From Planctomycetota bacterium (GTDB taxonomy: Bacteria; Planctomycetota; Planctomycetia; Planctomycetales; Planctomycetaceae): a stretch of DNA of 64,000 bases. The stretch lies in the NCBI GenBank assembly GCA_018242525.1, contig JAFEBS010000062.1:112869-176868 (forward strand), given 5' to 3'. Numbering within the stretch: position 1 is the stretch's first letter; every line of letters begins with the position of its first letter. The position numbers were made by a program, and so were the translations under genes. A model generated the notes under the pieces. It had not been told where the DNA came from and searched no databases. It saw only the letters and a program-made list of their open reading frames with translations. Positions 44,494 through 53,288 of the stretch are shown here, in pieces.

Positions 44494-45483
44494 ATGTCCT
44501 GTGGAGATCGATTGACTGGCTGGACGGCCGCAAACTGGATCGTCTGTCTGGGAATCGTCGGAATGCTCACGGAAAATACAGCAATGGCCGCGGTACGCAA
44601 GGAAACTCATACCTACAAAACCGTGAGCGACCTGCCGATCCAGGCCGATGTCTATCGCCATGACGATTCGATGTCCCGGCCGATTGTGGTCTGGTTCCAT
44701 GGCGGTGCGCTGATCAATGGGCACCGGGAAGCAATCGACAATCGACTGAAGACGGCGATGCTGCAATCGGGGTACATTGTGGTCTCGTTCGACTACCGCC
44801 TGGCACCCGAGACGCAGTTGCCCGAGGTGATTGCCGACGTGGAAGACGCCTTTCGCTGGCTGTGGGCGAAGGGACCGGAACTGTTTCACGCCGACGTCAG
44901 TCGGATCGCAGTGACCGGTGGGTCGGCCGGCGGATACCTGACGTTAACCTCGGGCTTTCGAGTTAAACCACGCCCCCAGGTGCTCGTGGCCTACTGGGGC
45001 TATGGAGACTTGGTGGGACCGTGGTACAGCGAACCGAGCCACCATCCCGCCCATCAACAGATTAAGTTGACACGTGAAAAGGCATTCGAGCAGGTCTCCG
45101 GGCCGCCGATTGCGGATTCCCGGCTTCGCAAAGGGAACGGTGGAGCGTTTTACCAGTACTGTCGACAGCAGGGACTCTGGCCGAAAGCGGTGTCCGGTTG
45201 GGATCCCCACACGGAACCGGAGAGATTCTATCCGTTCATGGCGTTGAAAAACGTCACATCGGAATACCCGCCGACATTGATGGTTCATGGGGAACTCGAC
45301 ACAGACGTTCCCTACGAACAATCTGTCCTGATGGCCGCGCAATTCCAGCAGCATCACGTTCCCCACAAATTGATCAACGTCCCCGGTGGTGAGCACGGTC
45401 TGGCCGGTGCCGACAAGACGCTGGTCGACGAAGCCCATCAAGCGGCTCACGACTTTATCCGGCAGCATCTGGGGAAACCGTAG
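44494..45483 (+). CDS. Secreted alpha/beta hydrolase (HSL-like)
   Basis: This 329-residue exported protein has a signal peptide (residues 1-33, LTGWTAANWIVCLGIVGMLT) and the hormone-sensitive-lipase type fold: oxyanion-hole FHGGALINGHRE (an HGGA variant of HGGG), nucleophile in VTGGSAGGYLT, acid in GELDTDVPYEQS and base His in PGGEHGL. It should hydrolyse an ester. GGAGG four bases before the ATG at 44494 decides the start. It is the second gene after the cupin. Confidence 0.87.
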   Translation: MSCGDRLTGWTAANWIVCLGIVGMLTENTAMAAVRKETHTYKTVSDLPIQADVYRHDDSMSRPIVVWFHGGALINGHREAIDNRLKTAMLQSGYIVVSFDYRLAPETQLPEVIADVEDAFRWLWAKGPELFHADVSRIAVTGGSAGGYLTLTSGFRVKPRPQVLVAYWGYGDLVGPWYSEPSHHPAHQQIKLTREKAFEQVSGPPIADSRLRKGNGGAFYQYCRQQGLWPKAVSGWDPHTEPERFYPFMALKNVTSEYPPTLMVHGELDTDVPYEQSVLMAAQFQQHHVPHKLINVPGGEHGLAGADKTLVDEAHQAAHDFIRQHLGKP

Positions 45484-45652
45484 GCGGTCGTCATCTGCTC
45501 GCTGAACCCCTGACCCAGAATTGCGGGCTGCGGTGTCGGCTCCGTTTAACAAAGGTAAAGTACTTCCGATGGTTTCCAAAGCTCCCCTGCACTTGAAGCA
45601 CTGCGACCAGCGAATCGCCGCCGACTCAAAAGTCTGTCCCGGCATTGAACCG

Positions 45653-47422
45653 ATGTACGAACCGTCCAGGCAGAACCAGCGACGATTGAGGTCATTGCTG
45701 CAAGTCATTGCTGTCGTCGCCTGCCTGTTGGCCATCCCACATGCGCATGCGGACGTTAAAACGTGGGATGGGAAGCATTCGATCGACAAGATTGAAGTGA
45801 CAGTCGTCTATTTTCTCCCTCAAGATCGGGTGGCTGTGCCCGACTGGAAAGAACGGGTCAGTTACTATTGCCGTCGGATTGAGCAATTTCATCAACGCGA
45901 ATTCCAGGGGCAATCCGTGCTGACCACCGTCATGCACCCGGAACCATTGCGTTCGGCGCGCACGACCCGGCAACTGCGCGACGGTGATGCCAATTTCACG
46001 TTTTTTCAATCGCTGCGCGAAGTCGATGACTGCCTGGAGTTCGGCAGAGGTGAGCACAAGGCGTTTCCGATTCTGCTGGTCCTGAGTGACATCAATTGGA
46101 AGCCGCTCGACGATTTCTATCGAACCAAACCGGGTGAAGATGGTAAGCTCGTGTTCGAGGGAAACTATTCCAATGGCCGACACTTTCCCGGGGCGGAAGC
46201 AGGCGGAGCACGGGCGACATATTTGGCGGATCGGGGTATCGGCTGGGGACTGGTCAGCGGCGATGGCTGGCGAGTTCCCTACTCTGGTTCGGACTGCGTG
46301 GTGTATCACGAGGGGGTCGGGCACACCGTGGGATTGCCGCATCCTGAACCCGGCAACAATTCCGTGATGAGCATGGGCCAATACCACGGGTGGATCAGTC
46401 AATCGTGGGTCGACGATGCCCAGAAAAAGCGGCTCGGCTGGAACGATGAAAAGCCGGTTGAAAGAACAGATTTGTTCTCGCGGTTCATGGCGCTTCCAGA
46501 CCCGGTGATTCCCAAGCCGAACGAGCCAGTCATGCTCAAGTTCACGTGGCCGGAACACGCATCGATCAAACAGTTGCGGGTTCGATTTCAGACAGATCTG
46601 TTCGGCCCCTGGATCGACGCCGACGTGCCTGCATCGAACGCTCCTGGCGATGCTCCAGAAAGTATTCAACTGGGACGTTTTGATCGTGGCACTCCCGTGT
46701 CTTATCGCGTCGACGCAAAATCAAAGGACGGACACGAGGTGGAATTGTGGGGCTATTTCCAGGTCCGCGAGCAACCGGACATTTACCCGCAGCCTCGTTC
46801 GATGGAAGCGGAGTTTCCCGCGGCGAGTCGGAAGTCCGTTCGTCACTCGGATCCGGCCACTGCCGTGGATCTGCTTGAACTGGTCGACCTGGAACAGGAT
46901 CCGGTCCAGGGACAGTGGAGTCGGGATCAAACGGTCCTGGCATCCTCCAAGACACCAGGAGCCCGCATTGAATTGCCCTATCAGCCGCCAGAAGAATATG
47001 AACTGGTGGTGATCGCCGAACCACTCGACGATCCCAACGGCCTGATCCTGGGCCAGCGGTCTGGTGAACATCGCTTTCTGGTGCTGCTGAACTACGCGAA
47101 TGGCGGCGAAGTCCCCGTGAGCGCCCTGGAAAACGTCGATGGCAAGAACGTGATGCGCAACACGACATCCGTCCAGAGGAAGCTGCTGGTCAAGGGACGA
47201 CCATCGCAGATTGTCTGTACGGTCCGCAAGCAATCCGTGACCGTGACCTGTGACGGCCACGAAGTCATTGCGTGGCAGGGAGTCCCTCGTCAGTTGAGTC
47301 TGTCAGATTACTGGAAGACCCCGCATGACCAGGCACTGTTTCTGGGAGCGTACGACTGCCGATACCGGTTTCACCGCGTCACTTTGACACCATTGTCAGG
47401 CGAAGGAAAGAAACTGCGATAA
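45653..47422 (+). CDS. Secreted metalloprotease-like protein with DUF1080-like C-terminus
   Basis: This 589-residue exported protein has a signal peptide (RRLRSLLQVIAVVACLLAIP, ending HAHA). Residues about 30-270 resemble a metzincin-type peptidase: the zinc motif is HEGVGHTVGLPH (46307-46342), followed by SVMSMGQYHG as a possible Met-turn. Compared with HExxHxxGxxH it has one extra residue between HE and the second His. The C-terminal 200 residues form a beta-sandwich like DUF1080/LamG (ELPYQPPEEYELVVIAEPLD, FLGAYDCRYRFHRVTLTPL). The start is uncertain; ATG 45569 is also in frame. Activity is unproven. Confidence 0.7.
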   Translation: MYEPSRQNQRRLRSLLQVIAVVACLLAIPHAHADVKTWDGKHSIDKIEVTVVYFLPQDRVAVPDWKERVSYYCRRIEQFHQREFQGQSVLTTVMHPEPLRSARTTRQLRDGDANFTFFQSLREVDDCLEFGRGEHKAFPILLVLSDINWKPLDDFYRTKPGEDGKLVFEGNYSNGRHFPGAEAGGARATYLADRGIGWGLVSGDGWRVPYSGSDCVVYHEGVGHTVGLPHPEPGNNSVMSMGQYHGWISQSWVDDAQKKRLGWNDEKPVERTDLFSRFMALPDPVIPKPNEPVMLKFTWPEHASIKQLRVRFQTDLFGPWIDADVPASNAPGDAPESIQLGRFDRGTPVSYRVDAKSKDGHEVELWGYFQVREQPDIYPQPRSMEAEFPAASRKSVRHSDPATAVDLLELVDLEQDPVQGQWSRDQTVLASSKTPGARIELPYQPPEEYELVVIAEPLDDPNGLILGQRSGEHRFLVLLNYANGGEVPVSALENVDGKNVMRNTTSVQRKLLVKGRPSQIVCTVRKQSVTVTCDGHEVIAWQGVPRQLSLSDYWKTPHDQALFLGAYDCRYRFHRVTLTPLSGEGKKLR

Positions 47423-47525
47423 GTCCCGAGGCCGAAACACGTGGTTTTTACTTGCCGATATGCGGATAACCTGTAATATTCTGCGGCGATCTGGCAGGCA
47501 GGACTTTGGATGCGGAGCGGCGTCA

Positions 47526-47795
47526 ATGCCTCGCGTGGTGTTTACGGAAAACATTCAACGCCATGTCGCGTGTCCCGCCGTGGAAGCGGACGGGGCGACC
47601 GTGCGCGATGTGCTGGATGTCGTTTTCGCCCAGAATCCGCGTGCCCGTGGTTATGTCCTGGATGAACACGGGGCCGTGCGCAAGCACATGATCATTTTCG
47701 TCAACGGGGCGATGATTGGTGATCGAGTGACATTGGCGGATTCCGTCCAATCGGATTCCGAAATCTATGTGATGCAGGCATTATCGGGTGGTTGA
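47526..47795 (+). CDS. MoaD/ThiS-like ubiquitin-fold sulfur carrier
   Basis: This 89-residue protein with the MoaD/ThiS fold reads MPRVVFTENIQRHVACPAVE, then VRDVLDVVFAQNPRARGY, then the C-terminus VMQALSGG. The final Gly-Gly is the residue pair that is adenylated and thiocarboxylated in sulfur carriers. GGAG lies nine bases before the ATG. No E1-like (MoeB/ThiF) gene is in the window. The next gene, 25 bases downstream, encodes a BNR-repeat protein, a neighbour not part of standard molybdopterin or thiamine synthesis. Confidence 0.85.
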   Translation: MPRVVFTENIQRHVACPAVEADGATVRDVLDVVFAQNPRARGYVLDEHGAVRKHMIIFVNGAMIGDRVTLADSVQSDSEIYVMQALSGG

Positions 47796-47820
47796 AAGTA
47801 CTAAACTCAAGGGTTGATTG

Positions 47821-48942
47821 ATGAGCAATCGCATCCTGGCAGCGACGCGGAAGGGACTGTTTCTCGTCGATCGCACATCGAGTTCCACGGGTTCCTGGGA
47901 AGTGACCGGGACGGCGTTCCTGGCAGAGCATGTCATCATGGCGATGGCCGATCCCCGCGATGGCTCGCTGTATGCGTCCTTGTACCACGGCCACTTCGGC
48001 ACGAAGATGCATCGTTCCACCGACGGCGGCAAATCATGGACGGAAATCGGAGTTCCCGTCTATCCGAAGCAACCGGAGGGTGAAGTCCAAAAGGATATGT
48101 GGGGACGCACGATTGAATGGAAGCTGGATCGGGTCTGGGCATTGGAGCCCGGCGGCAAGGACGAACCGGGTGTCTTGTGGTGTGGGACTTTGCCGGGCGG
48201 GCTGTTTCGGTCGGGTGATTCCGGGGCCACCTGGGAACTGGTCGAAGCGTTGTGGTATGACCCGCGTCGGCTGGAATGGATGGGCGGCGGGGCGGACTTG
48301 CCGGGTATTCATTCCATCTGCGTCGATCCACACGATTCCCGCCGGGTGACGATCGGGGTCTCGTGCGGTGGAGTCTGGGTGACGACCGATGGCGGAAAGA
48401 CCTGGGACGTTCACACCAAGGGGATCTGGTCGGCCTACACCCCACCCGATCAAATGGATAACCCGAATCAGGATGTTCACCGGGTTGTTCAGTCCCCGTC
48501 GGATCCGACGGTCTTGTGGGCTCAGCATCACAACGGCATCTTCCGTACCTCGAACCGCTGCCAATCCTGGGAGGACGTGTCGAACCTGAAAAGCCTGTCG
48601 CCGACTTCGTTTGGCTTTGCGGTGGCGGTCCACCCCCGCGAACCACAAACCGCCTGGTTTGTGCCGGGAGTCAAGGATGAGCACCGGCTTCCCCCGGAGG
48701 GCAAGGTCGTTGTCGCGCGAACTCGTGATGGCGGCCAGAACTACGAGATCCTGCGGAACGGCCTGCCTCAGCACCATGCGTACGATCTGACCTACCGTCA
48801 CGGCCTGGATATCGATGAATCGGGAGATCGCCTGGCGTTTGGTTCAACCACAGGTTCCTTGTGGGTGACCGAGGATCAGGGTGATTCCTGGAAAACCGTG
48901 TCGCAGCACCTTCCGCCGATCTATTGTGTTCGCTTCGCCTGA
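47821..48942 (+). CDS. BNR/sialidase-like beta-propeller protein
   Basis: This 373-residue protein is built of BNR repeats: several S/T-x-D-x-G-x-T/S-W units are visible (HRSTDGGKSWTEIG, RSGDSGATWELVEA, WVTTDGGKTWDVHT, WVTEDQGDSWKTVS). The fold is the sialidase-type beta-propeller, often with no enzyme activity. No signal peptide, so it is cytoplasmic. It follows the MoaD-like gene by 25 bases, suggesting that the two products act together, perhaps as a substrate/carrier pair. ATG 47821 is preferred over TTG 47818. Confidence 0.82.
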   Translation: MSNRILAATRKGLFLVDRTSSSTGSWEVTGTAFLAEHVIMAMADPRDGSLYASLYHGHFGTKMHRSTDGGKSWTEIGVPVYPKQPEGEVQKDMWGRTIEWKLDRVWALEPGGKDEPGVLWCGTLPGGLFRSGDSGATWELVEALWYDPRRLEWMGGGADLPGIHSICVDPHDSRRVTIGVSCGGVWVTTDGGKTWDVHTKGIWSAYTPPDQMDNPNQDVHRVVQSPSDPTVLWAQHHNGIFRTSNRCQSWEDVSNLKSLSPTSFGFAVAVHPREPQTAWFVPGVKDEHRLPPEGKVVVARTRDGGQNYEILRNGLPQHHAYDLTYRHGLDIDESGDRLAFGSTTGSLWVTEDQGDSWKTVSQHLPPIYCVRFA

Positions 48943-49002
48943 AGATTGATCAGCGGTGTGTGACGCTGGTACCGCAGGGGGCGGCGTCATATCGGTGTGG
49001 CC

Positions 49003-50109
49003 TCAGGCGACGTAGGCCATGTATGGCAGTCCAAACGTGTCGGCCACCGGCCTGTATGTAATGCGTCCCTTGTGCATGTTGACGGCATTCGCCAATCCGG
49101 CGTCCGCCGCAGTTGCCGCCCCCAATCCCTGATTGGCAATCTTCAGGACATACGGCAGCGTGACATTGCACAGGGCGTACGTGCTGGTGCGACCAACGGC
49201 CCCGGGCATGTTGGTGACGCAATAATGCACGATTCCATCCACGACGTAGGTCGGATTTGAATGCGTCGTCGGACGTGTCGTTTCCACACATCCTCCCTGG
49301 TCCACCGCGACATCAATGATGACAGCGCCGGGTTTCATCAGCTTCAGATCATCGCGAGTCACCAGGCGTGGTGCCCGGGCGCCTTCCACCAGGACGGCAC
49401 CGATCACCAAGTCGGCCAGTTGCAACTGTTCACGGATGTTGTGTCGATCGCTGTAGAGCGTGTTCACATTCGCGGGCATGATGTCTTCCAGATATCTCAA
49501 GCGATCGACACTGATGTCGAGGATGACAACGTCGGCCTGAAAGCCAGCTGCAATGCGGGCGGCATTCTTGCCGACGACACCGCCGCCCAGGATGGCAATA
49601 TGAGCCGGGGCCACGCCGGGCACACCCGCCAGCAGGATTCCCCGTCCCAGTTGCGGACGTTCCAGATACTTGGCTCCCTCCTGAATACTCATCCGTCCCG
49701 CGACTTCGCTCATCGGGGTCAGGCAGGGCAGGTCCCCCTTCTGTCCACGCAACGTCTCATAGGCAATCGCCGTGATCCCGGTCGCCGCAACGTTGCGGGT
49801 CAATTCTTCGCTGGCGGCGAAGTGGAAATAGGTGAAAACCAATTGGCCGGGACGCAGGTGCGACCATTCGGCCGGCTGAGGTTCCTTGACTTTGACAATC
49901 AATTCCGCAGCGGCCCAGACTTCGTTGGCCGTTGGAACGATCGTAGCGCCGTTGGCGGCATACATCTCGTCGGTGATTCCGCTCCCCAACCCGGCACCGG
50001 ATTCCACCAGCACTTTGTGGCCTGAACGAGTCAACTCGTCCACGCCTACGGGTAACATTGCCACGCGATATTCGTCAGTTTTCACTTCCCGGGGGACACC
50101 GATCAGCAT
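49003..50109 (-). CDS. ald: Alanine dehydrogenase
   Basis: This 368-residue enzyme oxidatively deaminates L-alanine to pyruvate and ammonia with NAD+, in the cytoplasm. Catalytic and binding residues known from the family are in place: Arg15 in GVPREVKTDEYR, Lys75 in VKVKEPQP, His96 in FTYFHFAA, and Asp in IIDVAVDQGGC. The NAD-binding site is AILGGGVVGKNAARIAAGF. Length is normal (about 370). It is convergent with the BNR gene, and no regulator is adjacent. Confidence 0.97.
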   Translation of the reverse strand: MLIGVPREVKTDEYRVAMLPVGVDELTRSGHKVLVESGAGLGSGITDEMYAANGATIVPTANEVWAAAELIVKVKEPQPAEWSHLRPGQLVFTYFHFAASEELTRNVAATGITAIAYETLRGQKGDLPCLTPMSEVAGRMSIQEGAKYLERPQLGRGILLAGVPGVAPAHIAILGGGVVGKNAARIAAGFQADVVILDISVDRLRYLEDIMPANVNTLYSDRHNIREQLQLADLVIGAVLVEGARAPRLVTRDDLKLMKPGAVIIDVAVDQGGCVETTRPTTHSNPTYVVDGIVHYCVTNMPGAVGRTSTYALCNVTLPYVLKIANQGLGAATAADAGLANAVNMHKGRITYRPVADTFGLPYMAYVA

Positions 50110-50316
50110 GAGTCTCTCGCTTGTCAGATCAACCTTGGACAGTCACAGCAAAGGTTGTGGCAGATGGTACCAGATCCGCGAATTGCTCCAAGCCCGATGT
50201 TGCGCAGAGGCTGAAGTTCATGCGAATGAGAGGTTTGGAACATCGTGGAACCAGGAGATTCGATGATACGACTGGACCGTGGTCGACGGCAATCCGGCCA
50301 AGGAATCTGGGGATCG

Positions 50317-51597
50317 TCACGAAACCCTGGCAACGATCAAAGTCCGGTCGTCATCCGCCGGATGCCCTTCCACGAAGTCAGCAACGGATTGTAGCACTTC
50401 GTCCAGCAGTCCCGAGGCTTGCAGGGCGCAGTTTTCCAGGACGCGATCGAGATTTTCCGTGCCGAACAACTTTCCAGCGGGGTTTCTCGCTTCGACAATA
50501 CCATCCGTGTAAAAGAGGATCTGGTCACCTGGCTGAAGCTGCAGCAGCGCCTCGTTGTAAGTCGTACTGGGTATGATCCCCAGAGGAAGGCCGCTGGCGT
50601 GATCAAGGTCCATCAGGCTTCCATCCTGACAGCGTTTCAATCGGGGCGGGTTGTGGCCCGCACAGGCATAGGTCAGTGTTTGGTCGGCGGGATTATAGAT
50701 TCCGTAAAACGCGGTGATGAATCGTCCCGTCTGGTTGGTATACAGCGTTGCCAGGTGATGATTCAGGTACTGCAGGACCTGGGCGGGTGTTTGTGCCGAA
50801 CCGGGATTGGTGTGCGCCATGCAATGCGTGACCGCCATTAGAACGGCGGCGGGCGTTCCATGGCCGCTGACGTCACCGATGAAGATGCCCCAGCGACCGC
50901 TGGGCAGCGGAAAGAAGTCGTAATAGTCGCCGCCCGCGCGGTGCGATGGCTGGTAATGAGTAGCCAGATCCAATGACGGAATCGTCGGTATCTTTGCAGG
51001 CAGAAGCGACCGTTGAATGTTTCCCACAGCCTTCATTTCCCGGTCGAGGGCATGATTGGCTCGCTGCAGATCCTGGGACATCACCAGGTTGCTGGTCGCC
51101 CGGCCGAACAGGTTGCTCAGCCAGACCACTTCGGGAAGCTCCTCTTTCGCAAATGCAAATGGCTGATTGCGAAGCAGGACAACCATGTTCAAGGCGACAC
51201 CCTGATCGAACATCGGAATCGCCATGAGTGACCGGTGTGGCGAGAGGTATTCAAATGCAGGATCGTCTGGAGAAACTTGAAGCTCGTCGATGATTTGCGG
51301 TTCGTTGGCGTAGATCAGCCGGGCAAGCAAGCCTCCTTCCAGTTGCGGCAGGCGTGATTTCTCCTTCCAGGGGTTGATGTTTTCCTTCCAGGTCGTGCTG
51401 CGGGTGATGCGATACGTAGGAGCTGTCAGCCCGCGCCGACTTAATGACAGGCGTCCGTCGTTGGGCAACAGGGCTCGCAGCTTTTCACCATAGGATCGAA
51501 CCATTTCCTGAGGGTCCGAGTGCAGGCTCATGTCACGCATCAAGTCGACAATCAACCGCAGTTGTTCCTGCCAGTCCGCATCGTGCAAGATTCTCAT
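50317..51597 (-). CDS. GAF-SpoIIE (PP2C-type) serine phosphatase
   Basis: This 426-residue protein has an N-terminal GAF-like sensor region (residues about 20-180, SLHSDPQEMVRSYGEKLRA, RSLMAIPMFDQGV), a linker helix (ANHALDREMKAVGNIQRSLLP), then a PP2C-type phosphatase domain of the SpoIIE/RsbU class: GGDYYDFF, FIGDVSGHGTPAAVLMA, ILFYTDGIVEARN and DDRTLIV. Metal-binding acids are present. It probably dephosphorylates an anti-anti-sigma factor or similar. It follows folC by 16 bases, although the functions look unrelated. Confidence 0.9.
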   Translation of the reverse strand: MRILHDADWQEQLRLIVDLMRDMSLHSDPQEMVRSYGEKLRALLPNDGRLSLSRRGLTAPTYRITRSTTWKENINPWKEKSRLPQLEGGLLARLIYANEPQIIDELQVSPDDPAFEYLSPHRSLMAIPMFDQGVALNMVVLLRNQPFAFAKEELPEVVWLSNLFGRATSNLVMSQDLQRANHALDREMKAVGNIQRSLLPAKIPTIPSLDLATHYQPSHRAGGDYYDFFPLPSGRWGIFIGDVSGHGTPAAVLMAVTHCMAHTNPGSAQTPAQVLQYLNHHLATLYTNQTGRFITAFYGIYNPADQTLTYACAGHNPPRLKRCQDGSLMDLDHASGLPLGIIPSTTYNEALLQLQPGDQILFYTDGIVEARNPAGKLFGTENLDRVLENCALQASGLLDEVLQSVADFVEGHPADDDRTLIVARVS

Positions 51598-51613
51598 GAT
51601 GTCATTCCAGGAA

Positions 51614-52984
51614 CTACATTTCACCCGCATTGATGACAACGTCTCGAAGCTCGGCCACCAGGAAAAACGAGCCGGTAATGGCGATCAGATCATTCGTATC
51701 CGCCCATTGCCGAGCCATCTGCCACGCAATCACCGGGTTGTCGGCAATGTGGAAAGATCGATTGGAGACGGCGTGGACGAACATCTGCAATTCCTGCACG
51801 GGGACGCTGCGCGGATTGTCCAGGTATCGCGTAAAGATAATCGTATCAAACGCCGGGATGAGCAGGCGCAGCAGGCCAGCCACGTCCTTGTCGCGTGTGG
51901 CCGCGAAAATCAGGATTCGTCGACGGGCAGAGAACTCTTCGCGCAGTGTTGTCACGAGCGCGCGAGCCGACTCCCAGTTATGGGCGGCGTCAATCACTAC
52001 GGTCGGGTGTCGCGAAACCACTTCCACCCGGGCGGGCCACGTCACGTCCATCAACCCCTGGCGGATTTCCTCGTCCCTGATTGGCCAGCCCTGAGCCCTC
52101 AATTCGTCGATTGCCGCCACTGCCATGGCGGTATTGGTCGCCTGGTGAACTCCCCGTAACGCGACCGGGAGATTCGTCCAGGCCGTGCGGGGAGTGCGAA
52201 TATCGACCCAGGAACTGGGATTATTCGCGGAAGTACCGGATAAATCGCCACCGGACGTTCGACGGGCTGTCACCTGAACATCCGGTCCGAGCTCAATCAG
52301 TCTGGCATCGCGCTCACGGCAAAGTTGCTGAACCAGATCCCGGGCATCGGGTTGCGTGACACCGCTGATCAGCGGCACATGGGGTTTGATGATTCCCGCC
52401 TTTTCCCAGGCGATCTGGCGGACGGTACTCCCCAGGATGTGGGTGTGATCGCGGCTGATGTTCGTGATCATGCAGACCCGGGGCCGGCAGATGTTTGTGG
52501 AATCCAGTCGGCCGCCGAGTCCCGTTTCGAGAACCGCCAGATCGACCTGACGATCCGTGAAATACAGCCAGGCAATGGCAGTCGCCAGCTCGAAATACGT
52601 GGGCTGCATCTGCCCCGGCAAGCCGTCCATTTTGGTGACGGCGGGGAGCAGGCGATTGACGAGATCGACCAGTTCCTGGCGCGACGGGCGTTCGCTGTTG
52701 ACCGTCATTCGCTCCTCGAATGCGGAAATATGCGGCGAGATGTACAATCCGACTCGCTGTCCGGCCGCAGCCAGCACGGCGGCGATCATCGTACATGTCG
52801 ACCCCTTACCCTTGGTCCCGGCCACATGTACGACCGGAATCAGGTCCTGCGGGTTCCCGAGCAAAGACAACAGCAGCCGCATCCGATCGAGCTTGAAATC
52901 ACTCGTCGAATAGGCCTGAGCATCCACTCGTTCGTAGTTGATGCGTCCGTAAAGAAACTCGATGACGGCTTCGTAAGAGTCCAT
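51614..52984 (-). CDS. folC: Bifunctional folylpolyglutamate/dihydrofolate synthase
   Basis: This 456-residue enzyme adds glutamate to dihydropteroate or to folates, using ATP. The ATP loop is HVAGTKGKGST (53-63), followed by LYISPHISAFEERM, the Mur-ligase region DSTNICRPRVCMITNISRDHTHILG and GTTG-type VIDAAHNWESARAL. Start at ATG 52984 matches the usual N-terminus; a longer frame to 53161 has poor coding character. No ribosome site is clear. It is followed by the phosphatase gene. Confidence 0.95.
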   Translation of the reverse strand: MDSYEAVIEFLYGRINYERVDAQAYSTSDFKLDRMRLLLSLLGNPQDLIPVVHVAGTKGKGSTCTMIAAVLAAAGQRVGLYISPHISAFEERMTVNSERPSRQELVDLVNRLLPAVTKMDGLPGQMQPTYFELATAIAWLYFTDRQVDLAVLETGLGGRLDSTNICRPRVCMITNISRDHTHILGSTVRQIAWEKAGIIKPHVPLISGVTQPDARDLVQQLCRERDARLIELGPDVQVTARRTSGGDLSGTSANNPSSWVDIRTPRTAWTNLPVALRGVHQATNTAMAVAAIDELRAQGWPIRDEEIRQGLMDVTWPARVEVVSRHPTVVIDAAHNWESARALVTTLREEFSARRRILIFAATRDKDVAGLLRLLIPAFDTIIFTRYLDNPRSVPVQELQMFVHAVSNRSFHIADNPVIAWQMARQWADTNDLIAITGSFFLVAELRDVVINAGEM

Positions 52985-53288
52985 GGGTCGCGATTGAGTG
53001 TAAACAATCCGGGACCAGAAATCGTAACACGAATCCGACTTGGCAGCAGGTGATTCGTCTTCCCGTGGAATGAAAGAGTCACGTGCTCGCGCGTCAGGCC
53101 CGTGCCCATATCTGGACGTGGGTGGAAGCCTACTATCGTCGATCCATGATCGAGTATCCACCCTGCCAGACGACTTCAGTGTTTCCTTGTCGGTGTGGAC
53201 GGGGCATACGGCTCGTTTGCGGGAAGTCGCTGAAGCGACGCCGGCACAGTCGTTCCCGGCCCGCCACCTCTGGCGATATCAGCGTCAG
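52985..53288. other. 304-base gap between kinase gene and folC
   Basis: It contains the promoter region for folC. A reading frame continuous with folC runs through part of it but is not supported. No repeat or hairpin stands out. Confidence 0.35.
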
